This document shows positions 23,248 to 30,115 of a DNA stretch of 36,497 bases, piece after piece. Both the position numbers and the translations under genes were made by a program. The notes under the pieces were generated by a model. It was not told the origin of the DNA and did no database searches. It worked only from the letters and a program-made list of their open reading frames with translations. This DNA comes from Oribacterium sp. NK2B42 (GTDB lineage: Bacteria > Bacillota > Clostridia > Lachnospirales > Lachnospiraceae): contig NZ_AUJX01000039.1 in assembly GCF_000424445.1 (NCBI RefSeq), positions 1 to 36,497 on the forward strand, written 5' to 3'. Positions within the stretch are counted from its first letter, which is position 1. Every line of letters begins with the position of its first letter.

Positions 23248-23402
23248 GAAAATGCAGGGGATGCGCGACGGCCCACGAGATTGAAAGAACATCCGGCACA
23301 GGTATGTTCGCCCCAGCTGCACTGACGTGCATCTGGTTCGTACATGCCTGTACCGGATGTTCTTTCAACTCGCAAGCCTAGCCGCACATCCCCTGCATTT
23401 TC
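23248..23402 (-). repeat. Structured hairpin repeat element, copy C (short form)
   Basis: This 155-bp element has terminal inverted repeats (GAAAATGCAGGGGATG and its complement). A 27-position main stem (23281-23307 with 23342-23368) has one wobble and one mismatch. The 34-nt tip at 23308-23341 is identical to that of copy B. The three-hairpin module of copies A and B is missing; the right arm joins CTCGCAAGCCTAGCCG directly. It lies 46 bp after the ridA stop. The rest of 23095-23447 is AT-rich leader of dgt without other recognised features. Confidence 0.85.
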
Positions 23403-23447
23403 TTTACACATTGTCTCACTGTAAAAGTAAAGTGAGAATAAATTATT

Positions 23448-23816
23448 TTACAGTTCAGCTATTGCTTCGATCTCGCATTTTACACCCTTTGGGATGTCTT
23501 TTACGGCGACGCAGGATCTGGCGGGGTTTGAGGTGAAGTATTTTGCGTAGACTTCGTTGAAGGCTGCGAAATCGCTGATGTCGCTGAGGAAGCAGGTGGT
23601 TTTTACTACTTTGTCCATGGAGCTTCCGGCAGCTTCTACGAGGCCTTTGATGTTCTTGCAGCTCTGTTCTGCCTGTTCAGCTATGGTTTCGGGTACGTTT
23701 CCTGTGGCAGGATCTACAGGGATCTGGCCGGAACAGAAAACGAGGTTTCCTACTTTCATAGCCTGTGAGTATGGGCCGATTGCGGCTGGTGCATTGCTTG
23801 TTGTAACTTTCTCCAT
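23448..23816 (-). CDS. ridA: RidA family enamine/imine deaminase
   Basis: The protein has 122 residues, the standard length. It has GPYSQAMKVGNLVFCSGQIP near the N-terminus, NPARSCVAV with R100 as the substrate-carboxylate Arg, and the C-terminal VKCEIEAIAEL. RidA hydrolyses 2-aminoacrylate and related enamines released by PLP dehydratases such as IlvA, protecting PLP enzymes. Its place at the end of the ilvA-ilvB-ilvN run fits that role. Repeat element C follows it. Confidence 0.92.
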   Translation of the reverse strand: MEKVTTSNAPAAIGPYSQAMKVGNLVFCSGQIPVDPATGNVPETIAEQAEQSCKNIKGLVEAAGSSMDKVVKTTCFLSDISDFAAFNEVYAKYFTSNPARSCVAVKDIPKGVKCEIEAIAEL

Positions 23817-23912
23817 GATTATCAGTCTCCTTATACGTTTATTTTTTGATTAGAAAAATTCTGATATAAAAAAGTATCGGGTACAGATGGAATTCGCCAT
23901 CGTAAATTATTT

Positions 23913-24401
23913 TTATTCTCCCTGCTCTTTTATCTTTGTTATCGCCAGAGTTCCGGTGCGGGCAAGTTCGATGATGCGGATAGACTTGAGGGTGTCAAGG
24001 AACATCTGAACACGTTCGGGAGTATCACACATCTTTATGGTCATCATGGTCTTTGAAAGATCAATGATCCTTGCACCCATGATCTGGCAGTTTTCCATGA
24101 TGTCTTTACGGTTGTCACGGTTATACTTTATTTTGACCAGTACCAGCTCCTGGGACAGACCTTCGCTTTCGTCAAAGGTTTTGACTTTTATTATATCAAG
24201 CTTTTTGTTTAACTGTTTTTCAATCTGTTCAAGAGTCCGTTCGTCGCCGCTTGAAACGATGACCATGTTGGAAATGTTTTTATCCTCAGTTTCTCCAACT
24301 GTCAGTGAATCGATGTTGAAGCATCGTCTCCAGAAAAGACCTGCTACCTTTGCAAGTACACCCGAACGGTTTTCTACAAGACATGAATATATGCGTTTCA
24401 T
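23913..24401 (-). CDS. ilvN: Acetolactate synthase small (regulatory) subunit, long form
   Basis: The protein has 162 residues from ATG 24401, with AAGGAGG 6 nt upstream; the longer frame reaches back into ilvB and is unlikely. The N-terminal ACT domain (about 1-75) begins RIYSCLVENRSGVLAKVAGLF. The rest is the ALS small-subunit C-terminal domain, containing KYNRDNRKDIM. ACT domains bind branched-chain amino acids and confer feedback control on the catalytic subunit. It starts 10 bp after ilvB ends. A second, ACT-only subunit is at 27538-27792. Confidence 0.92.
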   Translation of the reverse strand: MKRIYSCLVENRSGVLAKVAGLFWRRCFNIDSLTVGETEDKNISNMVIVSSGDERTLEQIEKQLNKKLDIIKVKTFDESEGLSQELVLVKIKYNRDNRKDIMENCQIMGARIIDLSKTMMTIKMCDTPERVQMFLDTLKSIRIIELARTGTLAITKIKEQGE

Positions 24402-24411
24402 TCGGACCTCC

Positions 24412-26046
24412 TTAAGATATCTCAGATGGATCAACATCAACTTCCATAAGCACGGATTCATCCATCTTGAGGAATTCTTCGAGACCCGGATCGATGCTGT
24501 TGTTATTTGAAACTCTGATATATTTCATACCGTAAGCCTCGGCTATTTTGTCAAGCTCGGGGCTTCCGGAGAGATCCGTTACAGAGAATCTGTCATTGTA
24601 GGTGAAATGCTGATACTGTCTTACAAGTCCCAGCCATCCGTTTTTGATAACAGCGATTTTTACCGGAACGTTGTACTGACGCATGGTGGCAAGCTCCATC
24701 ATGCACATCTGGAAGCCACCGTCACCAACAACCGCAACTACCTGCTTTTTGGGGGCTGCAAGCTTTGCGCCAAGGGCTGCAGGTACGGAATAGCCCATGG
24801 TTCCCATACCGCCGGAGGTGAAGAATTTGCCGTTTCGCATAACGTAATTACCGCAGCTCCACATCTGATTCTGGCCGACGTCAGCTACGTAGATGGCATC
24901 ATCCTTCATTTTGTGGCTTAGCTGTATGATGAATTCTTCAGGTGTTACAAGCTCGGACTTTCTCACTCTTTCAAGCAGATTCTTGAGCTTTTTGTCTTCT
25001 GATTCCTTTTTGTAGGTTTTTAATAGATCAACCCATTCGTGATAATCGGCATCGTTTTTCTGTTGATTGAATTCTTCAAAAACGCTTGCTATATCACCAA
25101 CCAGAGGAATCTCTGGTCCTGCATTTTTACCTATTTCTGCAGGGTCTACGTCGATATGAACCAAGGTCTTGTTTTCTGTAATGAGATCAGGCTGGCTGAT
25201 GGATCTGTCTGCAACTCTTGCTCCTACCATGATGATCATATCAGCTTCATTCATGGCTCTGTTTCCGTAAGAGTTTCCATTATTGCCCACCATTCCGAAG
25301 AACATGGGATCCGAGGTTTTCATTACACCGATTCCCATCATTGTGCAGACAACCGGGATACGATTTTTATCTGCAAAGGTACGGACTGCTTCTTCTGCTG
25401 CAGCGAGGTGAACACCGCCACCCACACAGATTATAGGCTTTTTTGCATCCTTAAGTCTTGCGAAGACTTTCTTTATCTGAACGGCATTACCCTTGACCGT
25501 CGGACGGTAGGTACGAAGCTTTGCCTCCTCAGGGTAATGAAAATTTTTAATCTCCTCTTTCTGTATATCTATAGGGATGTCTATGAGAACAGGTCCCCGT
25601 CTTCCGGAGCTTGCGATATAAAATGCCTCCTTTATGATTCGGGGAATTTCCTTTGAATCTCTTACGATATAAGAATACTTGACAAAGGATTCGCAGGCAC
25701 CGCAGATGTCAGCCTCCTGGAACACATCCGAACCCACCAGGTGACTGTTAACCTGCCCGGTTATGACTACTATAGGGATACTGTCAGCAAAAGCTGTTGC
25801 TATTCCGGTGATGATATTGGTTGCACCGGGACCCGAGGTAACCGCAGCAACTCCGACTTTTCCTGTGGTTCTGGCATAGCCATTGGCCGAATGAGCAGCA
25901 TTCTGCTCCTGACGAACAAGTATGGTTTTAATGTCGGTGTCCAGGATGCTGTTGAAGAACGGAGCGATAGCAACTCCGGGGTATCCGAAAACGTATTCAA
26001 CCTGTTCCTGCTCAAGACATTTAACTAAAGCGTCTGCACCTGTCAT
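24412..26046 (-). CDS. ilvB: Acetolactate synthase large (catalytic) subunit 1
   Basis: The protein has 544 residues. ATG 26046 follows GAAGGAGATTCCCTCAT. ThDP features are E47 in RQEQNAAHSANGY, which activates the cofactor, and the intact GDGGF motif near residue 428 with KNGWLG after it. GPGATN near 73 and the FAD-region MVGNNGNSYGNR are present. It condenses pyruvate with pyruvate or 2-oxobutyrate in valine and isoleucine synthesis. It lies between ilvA and its own small subunit. It differs clearly in sequence from the paralogue at 27909-29567. Confidence 0.93.
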   Translation of the reverse strand: MTGADALVKCLEQEQVEYVFGYPGVAIAPFFNSILDTDIKTILVRQEQNAAHSANGYARTTGKVGVAAVTSGPGATNIITGIATAFADSIPIVVITGQVNSHLVGSDVFQEADICGACESFVKYSYIVRDSKEIPRIIKEAFYIASSGRRGPVLIDIPIDIQKEEIKNFHYPEEAKLRTYRPTVKGNAVQIKKVFARLKDAKKPIICVGGGVHLAAAEEAVRTFADKNRIPVVCTMMGIGVMKTSDPMFFGMVGNNGNSYGNRAMNEADMIIMVGARVADRSISQPDLITENKTLVHIDVDPAEIGKNAGPEIPLVGDIASVFEEFNQQKNDADYHEWVDLLKTYKKESEDKKLKNLLERVRKSELVTPEEFIIQLSHKMKDDAIYVADVGQNQMWSCGNYVMRNGKFFTSGGMGTMGYSVPAALGAKLAAPKKQVVAVVGDGGFQMCMMELATMRQYNVPVKIAVIKNGWLGLVRQYQHFTYNDRFSVTDLSGSPELDKIAEAYGMKYIRVSNNNSIDPGLEEFLKMDESVLMEVDVDPSEIS

Positions 26047-26156
26047 ATGAGGGAATCTCCTTCTTGAGTTCTTATAGAGTCCGCCGGCTTAGTGATTTAA
26101 ACATTGAGCTGCCGGGCTTTGGATTATATTGCCATTAAAAACGGCTTGTGACTTTA

Positions 26157-27365
26157 TCAGGGTCTGTTTATGAGTTTGAAGCCTTCCTCCACAAACTTCT
26201 GGCGGATTGCTTCGATATGCTCGAAGTTTCTTGTCTCCATCTGGAGAGTGAGGTAACAACCATTGATGTCTGTTCCCATGGAGATGGAATTATGGTCAAC
26301 CTTTGTGACATTGGCACCCATGGATGCAACGATGTGTGAAACCTCTTCAAGCTGACCCGGCTTGTCCAGAAGCTCTAAAGTGAGGTCGGCCTTTCTTCCG
26401 GTCTTGATGAGACCGCGGTTTATAACTCGTGAAAGGATGTTAACGTCGATATTTCCTCCTGATACTACGCAGACCACTTTCTTGCCCGCAACAGGAATCT
26501 TATTGAAAAGTACTGCAGCTACGGAAACGGCACCGGCACCCTCTGAAACCACCTTCTGCTTCTCCATAAGTGTAAGAATTGCGGCAGCTGTCTCATCATC
26601 TGTAACTGTTACTATTTCATCTACATATTTGCTTACCATGTCATAAGTTACATCACCGGGACACTTTACAGAGATACCGTCTGCAAAGGTGTGAACCGTC
26701 TTAAGAGGTTCGATTTTCTTGTTCTTGATGGCTTCAGCCATGCTTGGAGCTCCCTCTGCCTGAACTCCGTATACCTTACAGTTAGGGTTCAGCTTTTTAA
26801 CAACGAAGCTTACACCTGAAATGAGTCCGCCGCCTCCGATAGGAACTACAACTGCATCGGCATCTGCAAGCTGGTCGCAGATTTCCATACCTATAGTTCC
26901 CTGTCCGGCGATGACATCAATATCATCGAACGGGTGAATAAATACAGCCCCTGACTCCTTCTGATATGCAACAGATGCTGCATAGGCATCGTCATATACC
27001 CCGTCTATCATGCGAACCTCGGCACCAAAGCTCTTTGTGGCTTCAACCTTTGAAATAGGTGCTATGGCAGGAAGGAAGATAGTTGACTTGATTCCTGCTC
27101 TCTGAGCTGCCAATGCTACGCCCTGTGCATGATTTCCTGCAGAACAGGCAACAACTCCCTTTGTCTTCTCTTCCGGTGAAAGGGTTGAGATTTTGTAGTA
27201 AGCACCTCTTATCTTGAAAGAACCTGTATTCTGAAGATTTTCAGCCTTCAGATAAAGGTCGCAGCCTGCATCGATCCTGGTTGCATGTACAAGTTCGGTT
27301 TTGTTGATGACAGGCTTGAGTACGTGTGCTGCCTGGTATACGCGGTCTAGTGTAAGTTCGTTCAT
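26157..27365 (-). CDS. ilvA: Threonine ammonia-lyase (threonine dehydratase)
   Basis: The protein has 402 residues. ATG 27365 follows GGGAGGACTAAAAAATC. PLP lysine K51 is in GSFKIRGAYYK, and the phosphate-binding loop is VPIGGGGLISG near residue 175. A single C-terminal ACT domain covers about 325-402 (KADLTLELLDKPGQLEEV). One ACT domain and about 400 residues is the short form seen in many Clostridia, shorter than E. coli IlvA. It deaminates threonine to 2-oxobutyrate for isoleucine and releases the enamine handled by RidA. It is in a run with two acetolactate synthases. Confidence 0.93.
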   Translation of the reverse strand: MNELTLDRVYQAAHVLKPVINKTELVHATRIDAGCDLYLKAENLQNTGSFKIRGAYYKISTLSPEEKTKGVVACSAGNHAQGVALAAQRAGIKSTIFLPAIAPISKVEATKSFGAEVRMIDGVYDDAYAASVAYQKESGAVFIHPFDDIDVIAGQGTIGMEICDQLADADAVVVPIGGGGLISGVSFVVKKLNPNCKVYGVQAEGAPSMAEAIKNKKIEPLKTVHTFADGISVKCPGDVTYDMVSKYVDEIVTVTDDETAAAILTLMEKQKVVSEGAGAVSVAAVLFNKIPVAGKKVVCVVSGGNIDVNILSRVINRGLIKTGRKADLTLELLDKPGQLEEVSHIVASMGANVTKVDHNSISMGTDINGCYLTLQMETRNFEHIEAIRQKFVEEGFKLINRP

Positions 27366-27537
27366 GATTTTTTAGTCCTCCCAAATTTTGCGATCTTTGG
27401 GTGTTTTCCTGAAGAATTGATCTTCTGTATGAAAGCCTCGAAAATCGTAGATTGATTTCAATCTCAGAAAGCTGTTATGTAATGTGCTGCAAGATCGTCC
27501 GGCCTCTGAGTGTGAGGGATAGTGCCCTCTGATTTAT

Positions 27538-27792
27538 TTAGTCTTCCTTGAATTCTGTTCTCAGGTCAACCTTTCTGATATCATACAGCTTTTCAAGCTG
27601 TGAAATAACCTGAGTTCTCATATAGTCGTCTCCTGTGGAAACGATCTCTATCTTGGTTACACCGGGAACATCTGTCGGGCCGGCGTGGATCGTCTCGATG
27701 TTATAGCCTCTTTTTGAGTAAAGACCTGTAATTCTGTTAAGTACACCGAAACGATTATTTACCCAAAGATCAATGATAAATTTCTCTTCCAT
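27538..27792 (-). CDS. ilvN: Acetolactate synthase small subunit, ACT-only form
   Basis: The protein has 84 residues from ATG 27792, with AAAGGA about 12 nt upstream, slightly long. It is one ACT domain, FIIDLWVNNRFGVLNRITGLY then RGYNIETIHAGP, without the C-terminal domain of the other small subunit, and so resembles short IlvN/IlvM. It is 116 bp downstream of the second large subunit, its probable partner. Having one long and one short subunit with two large subunits suggests two holoenzymes with different feedback behaviour. Confidence 0.88.
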   Translation of the reverse strand: MEEKFIIDLWVNNRFGVLNRITGLYSKRGYNIETIHAGPTDVPGVTKIEIVSTGDDYMRTQVISQLEKLYDIRKVDLRTEFKED

Positions 27793-27908
27793 GATTAGCT
27801 TTGTTCCTTTCAATATACTGGTTTAGGCAGTCTGTACTAAACTGCTTCGAAATATCATTATAAATGCTTCAACCTGCAGTTCCCACGATGACGTCGGGTA
27901 ATGAGACT

Positions 27909-29567
27909 TTAATCTTTAAGAATAATGCTCTTTATTGACTTTCCTGGCGGGATCATAGGAAGAACCTTTTCATCCTCGCTTATATGACAGTCTATAACGA
28001 AGGAGCCAGCCGGTTCTTTATCGGTCTCTTCCAGTACTTTCTCAAGCTCTTCAAGAGTTGATACAGAGTAGCCCTTTGAGCCGAAGGCATCCGCAAGGGC
28101 TGCAAAGTTGGTTTTTCTTGCGAGAGTAGTCTGAGAATATCTGCCTTCGTAGAAAATGCCCTGCCACTGACGTACCATGCCGAGAACATTGTTATCAAGG
28201 ATAACTACGGTTATGGGAAGCTCCTGGCTTACAACTGTACAAAGCTCATTCAGGTTCATACCGAAGGAACCTTCTGAAGTAAAAAGAACTGTTCTTTTAC
28301 GGCCTGAACCTATGCAGCCTCCGATTGCGGCGCCCAGTCCATAGCCCATGGTACCGAGGCCACCTGAGGTAAGTAAGGTACGGGGCTGTTCGAAATCATA
28401 GAACTGTACTGTCCACATCTGGTGCTGCCCCACATCGGTAGCAACGACTGTGTCATCCTGAACATGTTTTCTGACAGTTTCAATGATGTTTTTCGGACAG
28501 AACTCTCCGGGACGATCCGGGATTCTGGTCTTCTTGAACTCTTCAACCTCTTCTCTCCATTCCTTGTGGCGAACCCCCTGGATGTCCTTGAGAAGATCCT
28601 GAAGGATACCCTTTATCTCACCCTGGAGACAGACATCGGGGCTTACATTCTTTCCGAACTCAGCCTTGTCTATGTCAATGTGAATGACGGTACATTTTCT
28701 TGTGTATTCACTGATATCTCCCGTTGCACGGTCTGAGAATCGCACACCGATAGCCAGCATCAGATCACATTCTGCCTGAGCCTTTGTGGCTGCGTACTGT
28801 CCATGCATTCCGCACATTCCCAGGTTATAATCATAGGAATCCGGGATTGCTGTTCTGCCCATCATACTGAGTCCTATGGGGGCATCCAGTCGATGTGAAA
28901 GCTCCAGAACCTCTTTTTCCGCACCTGATGCGAGAACGCCGCCGCCGCAATATATAAATGGTCTCTTGCAGTTCTTTATAGCCTCCAGCGCAGCTTCCTT
29001 AACGTAAGGAACCTTTGGCTTATCCGGCATGCGGGGAACAACTGCGATACCGTACTCACACATGTCGGTCTGGACATTCTTTGGAATATCTATAAGTACA
29101 GGACCCTTTCTTCCGGAGTTTGCAATGAGAAATGCCTCCTTGATGGTCTGCTCCAGTTCCTGAACCGAACGTACCATAAAGTTGTGCTTTACCACCGGCT
29201 GGGTGATGCCCACAATGTCTACTTCCTGGAAACTGTCACGGCCCAGAGCATTGATGGAAACATTACCGGTGATGGCAACGAGCGGAACTGAATCAAGGTT
29301 TGCATTGGCGATGCCGGTAACAAGATTGGTGGCACCCGGACCGGAAGTTGCGATAACTACTCCGGTTTTACCGGAGGCTCTTGCATAGCCGTCTGCTGCG
29401 TGACAGGCGCCCTGCTCGTGAGCTGAAATGATATGGTTGATCCTGTCACTGTTTTTATACAGCTCGTCATAGATGTCGAGAACTGCGCCTCCGGGATAAC
29501 CGAACACGGTATCAACGCCCTGCTTGACAAGTTCTTCGATCAGAATCTGTGCTCCCTTTAATCTCAT
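27909..29567 (-). CDS. ilvB: Acetolactate synthase large (catalytic) subunit 2
   Basis: The protein has 552 residues. ATG 29567 follows AAAGGAGAACTAAG. E51 lies in AHEQGACHAADGYAR; GPGATN and the C-terminal VLGMVRQWQ are typical. In the ThDP/Mg motif, normally GDGS, this protein has S431-E432-G433-S (TSEGSFGMN), replacing the metal-binding Asp with Glu and the first Gly with Ser; the codons TCA GAA GGT at 28277-28269 are clear. Whether it is active cannot be told. The gene is controlled by the leader-peptide attenuator upstream (29825-29980), and is followed by the ACT-only small subunit. Confidence 0.92.
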   Translation of the reverse strand: MRLKGAQILIEELVKQGVDTVFGYPGGAVLDIYDELYKNSDRINHIISAHEQGACHAADGYARASGKTGVVIATSGPGATNLVTGIANANLDSVPLVAITGNVSINALGRDSFQEVDIVGITQPVVKHNFMVRSVQELEQTIKEAFLIANSGRKGPVLIDIPKNVQTDMCEYGIAVVPRMPDKPKVPYVKEAALEAIKNCKRPFIYCGGGVLASGAEKEVLELSHRLDAPIGLSMMGRTAIPDSYDYNLGMCGMHGQYAATKAQAECDLMLAIGVRFSDRATGDISEYTRKCTVIHIDIDKAEFGKNVSPDVCLQGEIKGILQDLLKDIQGVRHKEWREEVEEFKKTRIPDRPGEFCPKNIIETVRKHVQDDTVVATDVGQHQMWTVQFYDFEQPRTLLTSGGLGTMGYGLGAAIGGCIGSGRKRTVLFTSEGSFGMNLNELCTVVSQELPITVVILDNNVLGMVRQWQGIFYEGRYSQTTLARKTNFAALADAFGSKGYSVSTLEELEKVLEETDKEPAGSFVIDCHISEDEKVLPMIPPGKSIKSIILKD

Positions 29568-29714
29568 CTTAGTTCTCCTTTGAAGGTGATAATAATCCTA
29601 TGATATGAGTCGTTAAAACGCTGCAGAATCCGGCAGATACCTTTCGGATCCCGTGTAACCCTCACATGTGCATTTGTGTATACACAGCGCCCGCGTGACG
29701 GCTTTATTGCGGAT

Positions 29715-29743
29715 ATAATAAGTTTTAATACTATAAATCACAA
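29715..29743 (-). promoter_or_regulatory. Possible second promoter downstream of the ilv attenuator
   Basis: On the minus strand TTGTGA (29743-29738), 17 nt, TATTAT (29720-29715), inside the 257-nt stretch between the attenuator terminator and the second ilvB. If real it would give an attenuator-independent basal level. The surroundings are AT-rich, so chance matches are likely. Confidence 0.3.
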
Positions 29744-29824
29744 ATATAACTATACAACTATTTCGAATAAATATCATGGATTTTCGACGGCTTTTTCTTC
29801 ATTAAGAAGAGGAAGTTCCCTGCT

Positions 29825-29860
29825 AAAAAAATAACCTTGCAGTTGTAAAGCTGCAAGGTT
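29825..29860 (-). terminator. Attenuator terminator of the second ilvBN pair
   Basis: AACCTTGCAG (29833-29842) pairs with CTGCAAGGTT (29851-29860), with an 8-nt loop and, on the minus strand, A then seven T (29831-29825). The loop and part of one arm (29844-29852) can instead pair perfectly over 9 bp with 29894-29902 in the leader peptide, which would destroy the terminator. Confidence 0.85.
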
Positions 29861-29878
29861 TAAAAGCGCGTCATGACT

Positions 29879-29980
29879 TTATATCTCCTGAAAAGCTTTA
29901 CACAAATAAGCATTATTGCTAATGACAATAATGTTCACGAGAATAATAATGACTGCTAGTATAACACTATAATTATTCAT
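29879..29980 (-). CDS. ilv leader peptide (attenuation sensor)
   Basis: This 33-codon frame (ATG 29980, TAA 29881-29879) has a core from residues 6 to 20 reading VILAVIIILVNIIVI. Thirteen of those 15 codons are Ile, Val or Leu. It lies between a good promoter (30018-30046) and an intrinsic terminator (29825-29860) upstream of an acetolactate synthase gene. A stem CATTATTG/CAATAATG (29911-29918, 29926-29933) lies across the Ile/Val codons. Ribosome stalling there when branched-chain aminoacyl-tRNAs are short should free the antiterminator. The ribosome site is weak (AAGAAG); an in-frame ATG at 30001 is the alternative start. It is too short for routine gene calling. Confidence 0.85.
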   Translation of the reverse strand: MNNYSVILAVIIILVNIIVISNNAYLCKAFQEI

Positions 29981-30017
29981 GCTTCTTTGCGTGCCTTTCA
30001 TTAAAATATATAAAACA

Positions 30018-30046
30018 ATTATGACTTTATAAGTATGGCATGTCAA
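30018..30046 (-). promoter_or_regulatory. Main promoter of the ilv leader and second ilvB
   Basis: On the minus strand TTGACA (30046-30041), 17 nt, CATAAT (30023-30018). The expected start near 30010 precedes the leader peptide ATG by about 30 nt. Confidence 0.7.
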
Positions 30047-30115
30047 CAATCAATAAGTTATGGCTGTTATGCTTTGAGATTGAAGACCGGGCGGCTTTTT
30101 CGAAAGGTTCAAAAC

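Noticed and set aside
6989-23402. Reading the three structured repeats as a CRISPR array or integron attC sites
   Set aside because: The copies are 7-9 kb apart, not a repeat-spacer array, and no cas genes are present. They lack the attC core sites and there is no integrase; they also have terminal inverted repeats and a fixed 34-nt tip.
29568-30046. A T-box in front of the second ilvB
   Set aside because: No TGGNACC T-box sequence or stem I elements are present. The terminator, antiterminator and Ile/Val/Leu codon run fit a leader peptide instead.
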